Notes under the pieces: model-generated
Databases searched by the model: none
Told to the model about the DNA's origin: nothing
Seen by the model: only the letters and a program-made list of their open reading frames with translations
In this document: in pieces, positions 27,082-35,500 of the stretch
Position numbering within the stretch: position 1 is the first letter of the stretch
Layout: every line of letters starts with the position of its first letter
Assembly: GCF_010233585.1 (NCBI RefSeq)
Contig: NZ_CP045997.1
Location: 6,409,545 to 6,473,544 of the forward strand
Source of the DNA: Spirosoma endbachense
GTDB lineage: Bacteria > Bacteroidota > Bacteroidia > Cytophagales > Spirosomataceae
Length of the DNA stretch: 64,000 bases
Direction of reading: 5' to 3'
Position numbers and translations under genes: made by a program

Positions 27082-28625
27082 GAGTTTAGCGAAGATGGTT
27101 TCTGATGACTATATTGTGCTGCCGACTTACCCGCGTACCGCCCGAAAACTGCACCAGAGGTTAGGCCGGAGCCGCCAGGATACCCGTGGAAGAAAACGCC
27201 CCCGACTAGTTCGCCACAGGCAAACAGGCCCGGAATCGGTTCATCGGCAGCGGTCAGCACTTCGCCGTTTCGATTTACGGCCAGTCCGCCGTAGGTGAAG
27301 GTAATACCACACGTAACGGGATAGGCTTTGAATGGCGGAGTGACGAGTGGATTGGCCCAGTTGGTTTTTTCGGGGAAAAGCCCCGCTGTACGTTTGCCAT
27401 CTTTTCGGGTTGGATCGAACGGTATATGATCGCTGATTTCAGTAGCCCGATTATACGCGTCAACGGTCCTCAATGCGGTCGCCTGATCGATGCCGTCGAG
27501 TTTCCCGATCAGGTCGCTCAGCGTATCGGCTTCCACGACGCTCGTAAACCGGAACCGGTAGTCGGCATAGAGATATGGTTCGACACTGGCGTCGAAAAGC
27601 TGCCAGGCAACGTTTCCCGGCTGCTCGATGATCGCCTTGCCGAACTGGGCATAGGTGTAATTTCGCATATCCAGTCCTTCGTCGACGAACCGCTCTCCGA
27701 GCGCGTTGAGCATCAGTCCGTACAGATACGATATTTTTCGGTAGTGTTTGCGTTCGTTGTGCGGCAGGTCGATATTGCCATAATCGGGCATGTTCTTGTC
27801 CATCGGCACGGCATGGCACCCACCAAAATTCCCCCGCAGAGCCGCCCCCAGTTTAGTGGCCAGTTCGAGACCTTTACCCGTATTATGGCGGGTGCCCCGC
27901 ACTTTGGCGTTGGCCCAGGCATCGCCAAGAAACTGCGTACGTAATTCTTGGCTGGCTTCAAATCCCCCGCAGCCCAGCACCACTGTCCGGCACGGAATCC
28001 AGATGGGTATACCTGAACGCAGGCATCGCACGCCCTGCATGTCACCCGCCTGCATCACGATTTCTTCGGCGGAGCAATTGTACAGGATCGTTCCCCCTAG
28101 CCGTTCAAACTCCGCTCGTTCGGCCCGCACCAGCCCGTCGCCTTCACCTTCTACGTCAAGGGCCAATCCGCCCCAGAACGTATGCCGACCGGCTTTCAGA
28201 AAACTCTGCCGGGCATAGCTGGGGTCGAAACGAATATTATGACTCGACAGCCACTGCATAACACTCAGGCTTTCATCGACCAGAAACTGCTGAGTTTCAG
28301 TGGGTGGTTCACCCTGATTAAAATACTGGAGGTCGGCCAGAAACTGTTCTTTCGGGTAACTGCCGAAGTCAGTATTTGCCAACCGATCGTCGGTCAGATC
28401 GCGGATCAGGGGCTTCAGGTCCTCGTAAGAATAGAAGGCAAAGCGCATGGCTCCGGCTGTGTAGCGGCTATTGCCTCCCCACTCCAGGGCATCGGCCTTT
28501 TCGACCATTAGTACATGAGCACCGTTTTCGAGGGCCGAAATGCCTGCGCACAGGGCCGCGCTTCCGCTCCCGATAATTAATACGTCGACACTTGGCAATT
28601 CATCCCGGTTAGGTATAATCGTCAT
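27078..28625 (-). CDS. tcuA: FAD-dependent tricarballylate dehydrogenase-like flavoprotein (TcuA-like)
   Basis: This 515-residue flavoprotein belongs to the fumarate reductase/succinate dehydrogenase group. The FAD-binding opening VDVLIIGSGSAALCAGISAL and the later VVLGCGGFEA are visible. The C-terminus has TYGGLAVNRNGEVL and GLFACGELVGGVFFHGYPGG, SGLTSG, the usual family ending. Best match by memory is TcuA, which oxidises tricarballylate to cis-aconitate; a related 3-oxosteroid or urocanate-type activity cannot be excluded. The TcuB electron-transfer partner is not present in the window. It is followed, with overlap, by the PrpF-family gene, which would act on an aconitate product. Confidence 0.75.
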   Translation of the reverse strand: MTIIPNRDELPSVDVLIIGSGSAALCAGISALENGAHVLMVEKADALEWGGNSRYTAGAMRFAFYSYEDLKPLIRDLTDDRLANTDFGSYPKEQFLADLQYFNQGEPPTETQQFLVDESLSVMQWLSSHNIRFDPSYARQSFLKAGRHTFWGGLALDVEGEGDGLVRAERAEFERLGGTILYNCSAEEIVMQAGDMQGVRCLRSGIPIWIPCRTVVLGCGGFEASQELRTQFLGDAWANAKVRGTRHNTGKGLELATKLGAALRGNFGGCHAVPMDKNMPDYGNIDLPHNERKHYRKISYLYGLMLNALGERFVDEGLDMRNYTYAQFGKAIIEQPGNVAWQLFDASVEPYLYADYRFRFTSVVEADTLSDLIGKLDGIDQATALRTVDAYNRATEISDHIPFDPTRKDGKRTAGLFPEKTNWANPLVTPPFKAYPVTCGITFTYGGLAVNRNGEVLTAADEPIPGLFACGELVGGVFFHGYPGGSGLTSGAVFGRYAGKSAAQYSHQKPSSLNS

Positions 28626-28639
28626 CAGCTAGTAGGTAG

Positions 28640-28666
28640 AGGCCCCGGCAAATCGGGCCGGGGCCT
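28640..28666 (-). terminator. GC-rich stem-loop between the TonB receptor and tcuA
   Basis: AGGCCCCGGC pairs with GCCGGGGCCT over a 7-nt loop, just after the receptor stop and just before the tcuA start. There is no T-run, so it may only reduce, not stop, read-through into tcuA. Confidence 0.5.
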
Positions 28667-28670
28667 GTTA

Positions 28671-31600
28671 TCAAAATGCGTAATTAACGGTCAGGTTCAT
28701 AAACCGCCCCTGCATACCGAATTGATTGGTCCGTCGTGAGAATACCACTTCGTTAGCCGTTTGAGGAATCTGAAGCAGGCTAGGGTAGACGTCGAAGATA
28801 TTATTAGCCATGCCGATAATCGACAGCTTCCGGATGGGCCGGAACGTTACCGACAGGTCGAACAGGGTTTTGGCCCCAAACACCTGATAAGTCGGTGCAT
28901 TGACATCGGTGGGTTTCTGGGCCAGTGTCGCCAGTGGGTCCGATACCTGCCCGAATCGCGACCCACGCACCATCAGCCCGATTTTGCCGAAGTCATACGA
29001 AAGGGTTCCAATAAACTTGCCTTTCGGCAGCCCTTCGGTGATATACAGCGTTGCTACCTGATCAGCTACCTCAACGCCTGTCGAAGTTTTGCGAGTAGCC
29101 CGCACTATTGTGTTCATCGACGAATAGGCCAGGTTTATGCCCAGTTTACTCTTCACTCCCACAGGCCGATTGTAAGTCGTAACCAGTTCGAAACCACGGG
29201 TGCGCGTGTCGATGGCGTTGACGAATACGTTGGCTGATTGCGGGAATCCAGCCGCTACGAACTGCGGAATTTTTGAGACATTGATATTGCCCGAGAGCAT
29301 GATCCGGTTGTTAACGTCGATCTGATACAGGTCAGCCGTAAGGGTAAAATACTGGCCGATTTTCGAAGTGATCCCCGTCGAATAATCCCACGAAATTTCC
29401 TGTTTCAGCCCGTCGACACCCAACTGTTGTGCCAGATCTGACGAGGCCGGTATAATGGGGTTAATGATCGAATTGTTGTTGTTATCGAACGAGATATTAA
29501 TATAGTTGCTGTAATAAGTCTGCGTCATGGAAGGCGCTCGAAAACCCCGGCTGAACGACGCCCGAACAGCAAACGGTTCGGCGATCTTGTAGCGGGAGTT
29601 GAGCTTGTATGACAGGTTGGAGCCGAAGTCGCTGTAATTTTCGAACCGGACGGCGGCCCCCACCAATAGCTTTCTGGTCAGATCGCTTTCTCCTTCGACA
29701 TACACCCCAACATTGGTACGCCCCCACTGACCGGCTGCTCGGTCGCTGAAGCCTTCCCGCCCCGACGACCCGACATCTTTGGTTTGCCGGAGCGGGCCAG
29801 CCTCGTAGGAAGACGGGTCGCCAGAGCGCAGCCGGTAGGTTTCGTAGCGTATTTCCGTACCCGCACCGAGGTTGAAGTTCGGATAGCTTCCCTGGCGGAA
29901 GGTACGGGCAACATCGGCATTGAACAGGGATTGTGTAATGCGGGTCTGCCCAACGTAGAACGATGTCGGCGACTGATCACCCAGGCTGGGATTTACCGTA
30001 TTATTGGCATACCAGTCGACTTGGTTCATGCTTTGTGAGAGACTGAAATCGCTATTCCAACTCCTTAGCTTACCTTTTATTCCAGCCGTCAGCGAGTAAT
30101 CCAGCAGATTGGCTGGTGCTTCCGGGTTGTAGCCGTTCGGGAAGATAGACAGCACCGACCGGCGAGTGTTCGACGGAGCTCTGGTAAACACACCCGTTAC
30201 GACGTGCTTGTGCGTATAGCCGCCAAAGCCGTATAGCTGCCAGTTGTTGTTGAGAGGCAGGCCCGCGTTGATGAACAACCCATAGGTGGTATTGCGGGCC
30301 GATCCCAGCACTGCCTGTTTCAGGTCGATGTTGTTCTGTTTGACAAGCAGTGCATCCTGTACGGGGTCTGCGACGTAGAAGCCGCTTGATGCTTTGTACG
30401 TACCCGATCGGTCGTAGCCATCCGTGTGCGAGTAGGTCAGCGTGGTGTTAAAAAAGCCGCGCCTGGCCAGTTTCAGTCCGAAATTAGCGTTCAGGTTATA
30501 CGTGGCCCCGTCGGTGATAAGCGCCGGTGGCGTATGTCCGGTCATGTCCAGATTCGGTTTGGAATAGCCGATTCCCGTGAATACATTGACCGTACCTCCT
30601 TCGGCGGCATCGTTGAGTTCGAGGTTGATAACCCCGGCAATGGCATCGGAACCGTATTGTGCAGCGGCTCCGTCGCGCAGGACCTCGACCCGTTTTAGTG
30701 ATAAAGCCGGCACGGCGTTAATGTCCGTTCCCACTTGTCCTTTTCCGACACCATCGTTGATGCTCAGAAACGATACTTTGTGCCGACGCTTGTTGTTAAC
30801 CAGCACCAGCACCTGATCGGGACCCAAGCCACGCAATGTAGCTGGATCGACAAAAGGGGCTGCATCATTGATCCCGAACTTAACGGCGTTGAACGAGGGA
30901 GCCGCGAATGTAATGGCCTGACCCAGATCGACTTGCCCCGATGTTTGAAGTTCTTTGGCGTTGATAACGTCGATGGCCACTGGCCTGTCGACATCCGTAC
31001 GGGGCTGGGCAAACCGCGATCCTACTACGACGACTTCGGACAGGCTGGCTTCCGACTGTTTCATTCCTACGGTGAGTGGCGTAAAGTTCTCGATGACCAG
31101 TTCCCGGCTGATGTAGCCGATGTAGGAGAAGATAAGCGTTTCGCCCCTGTTGGCGTCGATGGTAAAATGGCCATCGGGGCTAGTGACCGTACCGCGTTGG
31201 GTTCCTTTGATCACTACGCTGACGCCCGGCATGGCTTCGCCCCGCTCGTCCAATACCTTTCCGGTCATGGCTTCCATACTGGCGAGTCGAGGTTCGTTTG
31301 GGCCTGTGCCGGCCGAACGGTTCAGGATAATTTTGTTACCGCTCACTTCGTAGCTTAGTTGCAGGGGTTGCAGCAACTGATTCAATACGTTTGATAGGGG
31401 ATCCTGTCGAATACTGAGCGTCACCAGCCGATTGCTCTGAATCAGTCGGGAGCTGAAGACAAACTTTACCTGCGCAAGCGTTTCAAGCTGGGCCAGCACC
31501 CGTTCGAGCTGTTGATTGTAGCATTGAAGCGTTACTGTTCGGTCGAGTACTTCCTGTGCTCTGATTTCGGTGGCATAGGTCAGTCCGGAAAACAGCAGAG

Positions 31601-31673
31601 TGACCAGTAACGGGGCGCAACTCAATTTCATGAGTCTGAGCAGCAGTGAATGCCGGGTAATGAAAAAATGCAT
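28671..31673 (-). CDS. TonB-dependent receptor with STN and carboxypeptidase-like domains
   Basis: This outer-membrane active transporter has about 1000 residues. After a signal peptide (LLRLMKLSCAPLLVTLLFSG) comes an STN domain (VTLQCYNQQLERVLAQLETL) used for signalling to an anti-sigma factor. A carboxypeptidase-regulatory-like domain follows (GKVLDERGEAMPGVSVVIKG), then the plug with RVEVLRDGAAAQYGSDAIAG, and the barrel ending MNLTVNYAF. The start is set at the internal ATG giving MHFFITRHSL; the earlier in-frame start adds 37 atypical residues. It follows a sigma factor and FecR and precedes tcuA/prpF, so its ligand may be a ferric or free tricarboxylate. Confidence 0.85.
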   Translation of the reverse strand: MHFFITRHSLLLRLMKLSCAPLLVTLLFSGLTYATEIRAQEVLDRTVTLQCYNQQLERVLAQLETLAQVKFVFSSRLIQSNRLVTLSIRQDPLSNVLNQLLQPLQLSYEVSGNKIILNRSAGTGPNEPRLASMEAMTGKVLDERGEAMPGVSVVIKGTQRGTVTSPDGHFTIDANRGETLIFSYIGYISRELVIENFTPLTVGMKQSEASLSEVVVVGSRFAQPRTDVDRPVAIDVINAKELQTSGQVDLGQAITFAAPSFNAVKFGINDAAPFVDPATLRGLGPDQVLVLVNNKRRHKVSFLSINDGVGKGQVGTDINAVPALSLKRVEVLRDGAAAQYGSDAIAGVINLELNDAAEGGTVNVFTGIGYSKPNLDMTGHTPPALITDGATYNLNANFGLKLARRGFFNTTLTYSHTDGYDRSGTYKASSGFYVADPVQDALLVKQNNIDLKQAVLGSARNTTYGLFINAGLPLNNNWQLYGFGGYTHKHVVTGVFTRAPSNTRRSVLSIFPNGYNPEAPANLLDYSLTAGIKGKLRSWNSDFSLSQSMNQVDWYANNTVNPSLGDQSPTSFYVGQTRITQSLFNADVARTFRQGSYPNFNLGAGTEIRYETYRLRSGDPSSYEAGPLRQTKDVGSSGREGFSDRAAGQWGRTNVGVYVEGESDLTRKLLVGAAVRFENYSDFGSNLSYKLNSRYKIAEPFAVRASFSRGFRAPSMTQTYYSNYINISFDNNNNSIINPIIPASSDLAQQLGVDGLKQEISWDYSTGITSKIGQYFTLTADLYQIDVNNRIMLSGNINVSKIPQFVAAGFPQSANVFVNAIDTRTRGFELVTTYNRPVGVKSKLGINLAYSSMNTIVRATRKTSTGVEVADQVATLYITEGLPKGKFIGTLSYDFGKIGLMVRGSRFGQVSDPLATLAQKPTDVNAPTYQVFGAKTLFDLSVTFRPIRKLSIIGMANNIFDVYPSLLQIPQTANEVVFSRRTNQFGMQGRFMNLTVNYAF

Positions 31674-31831
31674 AGATTTAAGGGGGTTTAGTATTGGCAA
31701 TAAGAACCTGACGCCCATCGGGAGATGGGTAAAAAGCCCCTTAACTGCGCTGGAAACGGGTTTAGGGGCACTTGCTATCGGCAACTCTGTTCGCGCAGAG
31801 CTGCCGTTTTTTTTAACACTGTTTACATGTA

Positions 31832-31911
31832 TAGGACTTTCGCTGAGAGCCGTGCCACGGTTATCAGGAGTAGCATCAGAAACCGTGGCACGGCTCTCAG
31901 CGAAAGTCCTA
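31832..31911. repeat. 31-bp perfect inverted repeat made of two dispersed-repeat copies
   Basis: The arms, 31 bp each with an 18-nt loop, contain CACGGCTCTCAGCGAAAG, the core of the dispersed repeat. The structure begins 2 bp after the fecR stop on the minus strand and lies ahead of the receptor gene. It should fold very stably in the mRNA and may attenuate or process the transcript between regulator and receptor. Confidence 0.9.
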
Positions 31912-31913
31912 AT

Positions 31914-33011
31914 TTATTTACAGCCTTTTCCATTGACGATGATCTGCCCATCGACGACTTCATACTGCGCTTCGATTGCCCGGCAGACCAGATTAAGCTT
32001 ACCGTATAGTGATTCGTCGGCCAGCGACGCTGTTACAGGGCAATCGCTCATAAGCGCAGCATCGTATTCAATGGGAATGCCGTAGGCTCGTTGAATACGC
32101 TCAAAGACCGTAGAAGCGGGTGTATTGCGAAAATCGAAATCGACCAGCGCTTCGGGCTGAATCAATTGTGGACTCCCGACGATGCTCCGGGCAAAACTGT
32201 CAGCCTTTCGGTTGTATACAAGCTGTTGATTGGGGGTGATAATAACGCCCTGAAGCTTTTTAACAATCACCGGCTGACTAACCGTTGTTTCGCGGTAGAC
32301 GGATACTTTACCTGTCCGAACCACCACCTCAACTCTTTCCTGGTCGGTACGAGCCTTTATTAGAAAGCTGGTACCCAATACCTTAGTGGTGATTTCGCCA
32401 GCATGGACCAGAAAGGGCTGCTTCGGATTCCGGGCCACGTCGAAAAAACCATCACCATCCAGATATACCTCCCGAACGGACCCCGTGAATCGGGCGGGAT
32501 AACTTAGTCGGCTGTTTTTAGCCAGCCGAATCCAACTACCATCGGGCAGGTCGACGCGGAGCGGCTCACTGTTGGGATTGACTTGCTCGATAAGATCTTT
32601 CTGACTTACCTGCTGGGTGTAAAGTGAAGCAGGAATGGTGGTTTGGTACACGTAGGTCCATATGCCCATGGCGAGTAGCACCGACGCGGCCAGCCCCCAC
32701 CGCACCCAGTTGTTGCTCCAGAGTGGCCGAGCGATCGGATGGTGGGTCGTGTTAGCCAGGCTGTCCTGCATCTGAAGGAATTGCTGGCGAATATACTCCT
32801 CCGACCACTTGAGCGAGAGTCGATTTAAAAGCGAAACGGCGGCATCGACCGTCGGCAACTGATCGGGATGGTCTTCCAGAAACTCGTTCCACTCCCAAAC
32901 GTCGGCTTCGTTTTTTTGAAAATAGTAATTCAGAAAGCCTTCGTTGGTCAGCAGATCGTCGAGAGTAAGCGGGTACGTTGGTTTCACTGCGACGCATCGG
33001 TTGGTCTTCAT
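31914..33011 (-). CDS. FecR family anti-sigma/signal transducer
   Basis: This 365-residue inner-membrane regulator has an N-terminal cytoplasmic part that holds the sigma factor, and one transmembrane helix (WGLAASVLLAMGIWTYVYQ). A periplasmic FecR domain follows (VNPNSEPLRVDLPDGSWIRL, then REVYLDGDGFFDV), and a C-terminal STN-like domain (FDFRNTPASTVFERIQRAYG) that meets the receptor. It lies between the sigma gene and the TonB receptor, the standard order of these trans-envelope signalling systems in Bacteroidota. Confidence 0.9.
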   Translation of the reverse strand: MKTNRCVAVKPTYPLTLDDLLTNEGFLNYYFQKNEADVWEWNEFLEDHPDQLPTVDAAVSLLNRLSLKWSEEYIRQQFLQMQDSLANTTHHPIARPLWSNNWVRWGLAASVLLAMGIWTYVYQTTIPASLYTQQVSQKDLIEQVNPNSEPLRVDLPDGSWIRLAKNSRLSYPARFTGSVREVYLDGDGFFDVARNPKQPFLVHAGEITTKVLGTSFLIKARTDQERVEVVVRTGKVSVYRETTVSQPVIVKKLQGVIITPNQQLVYNRKADSFARSIVGSPQLIQPEALVDFDFRNTPASTVFERIQRAYGIPIEYDAALMSDCPVTASLADESLYGKLNLVCRAIEAQYEVVDGQIIVNGKGCK

Positions 33012-33085
33012 TTATACAGAGGAACCCGATGGTCAGAATCTTCTCGTTTTTGTAGAAAAAAATGTAGAAATTTTATACTTATCGC

Positions 33086-33646
33086 TCAGATTGGCTTCAG
33101 CAACGTTTTTAAGCGCTTCAATGCTTCGTGCAACGTTTTATAAATACTGTCGATTTGCAGGCCTGTCTGCTCGGAAATTTCCTTGTACGACAGTTCTTCG
33201 AAGTATTTGAGCGTAATGATCTGTTTCTGGCGGGAGGTCAGTTCATTCATCGCCTGTACAAGTTGGCTGCGCCGAATAGCATCTTCTTCCTGTGCCACGA
33301 GAATATCTTCATAAGACGTTACGGGCAGATAAACCTCATCCAGCGGCTCTGTGGCCGTCTGCTGGAGTTTAGCTAGGGCTTTCACGAGTCTTTTTTTTAA
33401 CGAACCTTTCAGATAAGCTTCAAACGATACCACGTCACCTAGTGTATGCCGGTACTGCCAAAGATCCTGAAAGATCGCCTGAATGGCTTCTTCGGTGAGG
33501 GTACTGTCAAATGACCATTTTATTCCAGCCCGAAAAAGTGGATTGTAGTACGTAGTAAATAAATACTGAAGCGCCTTCTCATCGTTTTGCCTGAGGGCCT
33601 GAAGGACTAGGGCATCTACATATTGGTCATTTTCTGCATTATTCAT
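33086..33646 (-). CDS. ECF RNA polymerase sigma factor (FecI-like)
   Basis: In this 186-residue sigma factor, region 2 covers LQYLFTTYYNPLFRAGIKW to YLKGSLKKRLVKALAK. Region 4 covers LTSRQKQIITLKYFEELSYK and EISEQTGLQIDSIYKTLHEA. It is the first gene of the sigma-fecR-receptor-tcuA-prpF-MFS block and is presumably released when the receptor is occupied. It is diverged from the other two ECF factors in the window. Confidence 0.9.
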   Translation of the reverse strand: MNNAENDQYVDALVLQALRQNDEKALQYLFTTYYNPLFRAGIKWSFDSTLTEEAIQAIFQDLWQYRHTLGDVVSFEAYLKGSLKKRLVKALAKLQQTATEPLDEVYLPVTSYEDILVAQEEDAIRRSQLVQAMNELTSRQKQIITLKYFEELSYKEISEQTGLQIDSIYKTLHEALKRLKTLLKPI

Positions 33647-34033
33647 GGATAAAATAAGAATAATGTAAAGCTGCCAATAAAGGTAGGCTTTTCAAGTCAC
33701 ATAAGTTCAAATAGGGTGACTATATCGTTCAGGAGATTATACTAAATGATGGGAGTGGGATTATAAACTCTGTAATTGTCTCGCAATTACAGGAAAATTA
33801 AACTGGACAATGCTCATGCTGTAAAAGCCTGCCTGGAAAATAATCAGGTAAGAGTCTTAAGGTAAACGATGCCATGCTAAGAACAGAGAATTTCAGGTAA
33901 AAGCTCGAAAATTCGCATACAAAAAATGCTTGGCTATTTTACGAGAACTTAAGAGTGGGAATGTCGATTAGGCAAGCCACTTCCAGATTTAAAAGCCCTC
34001 TAAACAGAAATAAATCTTTAAAATAGAGAAACT
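33647..34033. other. Intergenic region between divergent genes
   Basis: This region separates the FecI-like gene from the broken secreted-protein gene. It should contain both promoters, but no full TAnnTTTG element was found. No coding sequence is seen. Confidence 0.35.
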
Positions 34034-34554
34034 ATGAAAAGTTACATCCTTAAACTTTTGTTGTGTATTCTGACCTTGCTACCCACCCTGATATATGGTC
34101 AGCAGAAAACCAGTCCGAATCCCGTAAAATCCGTTAAGGGATTGCCGGAAGGTACCGATTCGATACTCGTTGAGTATGCAACGCTGATGAAAATTGCCCG
34201 GAAATATGGTTTGGAAAATAATTGGAGCTTTACGCCTACGGCAGGCAATCCCAGGGGTAAGTCGCCCAAAAGGATCTTTTTAAAAATGAGCCTAGAGTAA
34301 TTTGATGACTGGATGAAAACTTTTTCATTCGTTGAGGAAAAAGTAAAATTTTGCAGCAATTCTTTTTAGTGGATTTTCAGAAAGTGAGCACTGTTCAGGA
34401 GTACACGGCCTTGAAACGAGCTTATGTGAAGAAATACCCGGACTATTTAAAAGACGAAATGGGTTTTCGGGAGGCCGACATCCAGAAGGAAGAAAAGCAT
34501 CCTGAATTAGTTTCGCTAAACACGCCTAATTTTCGGCCATCCGTTAAAAAATAA
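34034..34554 (+). pseudogene. Small secreted protein gene with a stop and a frameshift
   Basis: The first part encodes a signal peptide (YILKLLLCILTLLPTLIYGQ) and continues to KRIFLKMSLE, then TAA. The same frame resumes directly as FDDWMKTFSFVEEKVKF, and after a T-run a +/-1 shift leads to QQFFLVDFQKVSTVQEY and on to a clean C-terminus (NTPNFRPSVKK). Read together the three parts make one coherent protein of about 170 residues. The family is unknown. Two independent lesions argue against sequencing error. It lies next to the integration site of the mobile element. Confidence 0.55.
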
Positions 34555-34595
34555 ACAACAGTAGTAGTACTCTTTTCTGGCTGTATGATAAGCTT

Positions 34596-34635
34596 GCGGA
34601 CTTTAGTTATGCGGCTAAAGTCCGCATTCATTTTT
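34596..34635 (+). terminator. Rho-independent terminator
   Basis: GCGGACTTTAG pairs with CTAAAGTCCGC across an 8-nt loop, followed by ATTCATTTTT. It lies 42 bp after the broken secreted-protein gene. Confidence 0.8.
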
Positions 34636-34810
34636 AGACTTCATTGGGCTTAGTGCAAAGAGGGCTTCATGTACGAAATGTCTTTTTTATATGGGAAGCT
34701 CCGCTAGAACACCCAAATAATAGCATACGCATCCTGATAATGACCTTTTTCTTGAAGGTTTGAGCGTTTCCCATTCGGGTAAAAGCTATGTATTTGCTGT
34801 TTCGGAAACA

Positions 34811-34845
34811 AAAAACCGCCTGTATGCTTCATACAGGCGGTTTTT
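34811..34845 (-). terminator. Original tRNA-Arg terminator, displaced by the insertion
   Basis: AAAAACCGCCTGTATG pairs with its complement over a 3-nt loop; on the minus strand it is followed by a run of T. It begins 10 bp beyond the left copy of the tRNA 3' end, exactly where a tRNA terminator should sit if the element were absent. Confidence 0.8.
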
Positions 34846-34855
34846 CTACTGTTTC

Positions 34856-34870
34856 GTGCTCCCGAAGGGA
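34856..34870. other. Attachment site, distal copy
   Basis: GTGCTCCCGAAGGGA repeats the 3' end of tRNA-Arg. The match continues imperfectly (CTCAAA against TTCGAA), as expected past the crossover point. Confidence 0.85.
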
Positions 34871-35500
34871 CTCAAATATGTTTTTGATTATCAGGCATTT
34901 AGGTGCAACTTTAAATAAGCTGTATCAAAACTGTATCGACACCAATTGGTCAGTTAGCTTAAGCTCGTCAAGAATTATGGTTTCCGTTTGTACCTACACG
35001 TACTTTTATAAACGTACAATGAAGGTTGAATACAAGTAGGATACTAGGTGACTAGGAATCAGTTTAAGGAGGATTTTCTATACGGGCTTCTTGCTAAGGG
35101 ATCATCAATGAGTACAACAATTGCCAATTTAGAGGGCCTTATCCATTCCAGCCCAGATTTCAGGAAAGATTATTATATAGCAGTATAGGTTGAGGAGATT
35201 GTTTCTGAAGTTAAAACAAGATAACTAAAAAGCTCACTCTTGCCTGCCTACTCTAGTTATCCTGGGTATTCAATCGTAGCCGCTAATCGAGTAATGTCAG
35301 TGTGATAATCTCCTTATTTAGTTTGCTTGTAACTTACCATGATTAGTGCAAAATACTAATATTACGAGTCTGTTCACAGAACAAATTTTACTATTAGAAG
35401 ACAGTATACAGTTTATCTTGAGATTATCATTTTACAACAAATAAATATAATTTATTTAACTTAAATAATTCGTATAAATGTTTAAGTCTGTGAACAAAAA
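34871..35500. other. Left end of the element, no gene assigned
   Basis: This region contains a recombinase arm-site candidate and AT-rich sequence. A 26-codon frame at 35108-35188 with AAGGAGG ahead of it could be the start of a truncated gene. Nothing else is supported. Confidence 0.4.
34922..34937 (+). promoter_or_regulatory. Recombinase arm-type site candidate, left
   Basis: GTATCAAAACTGTATC occurs here and again, same orientation, at the integrase end of the element. Paired identical sites near both attachment sites suggest integrase or excisionase binding. Confidence 0.5.

Noticed and set aside
26198..27298. Long plus-strand frames (up to 217 residues) across prpF and tcuA
   Set aside because: GC-rich coding DNA gives long antisense frames; the minus-strand frames carry the clear enzyme motifs.
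34788..35039. 83-residue plus-strand frame at the left attachment site
   Set aside because: It reads through the tRNA terminator hairpin and the attachment site, so it is not a gene.
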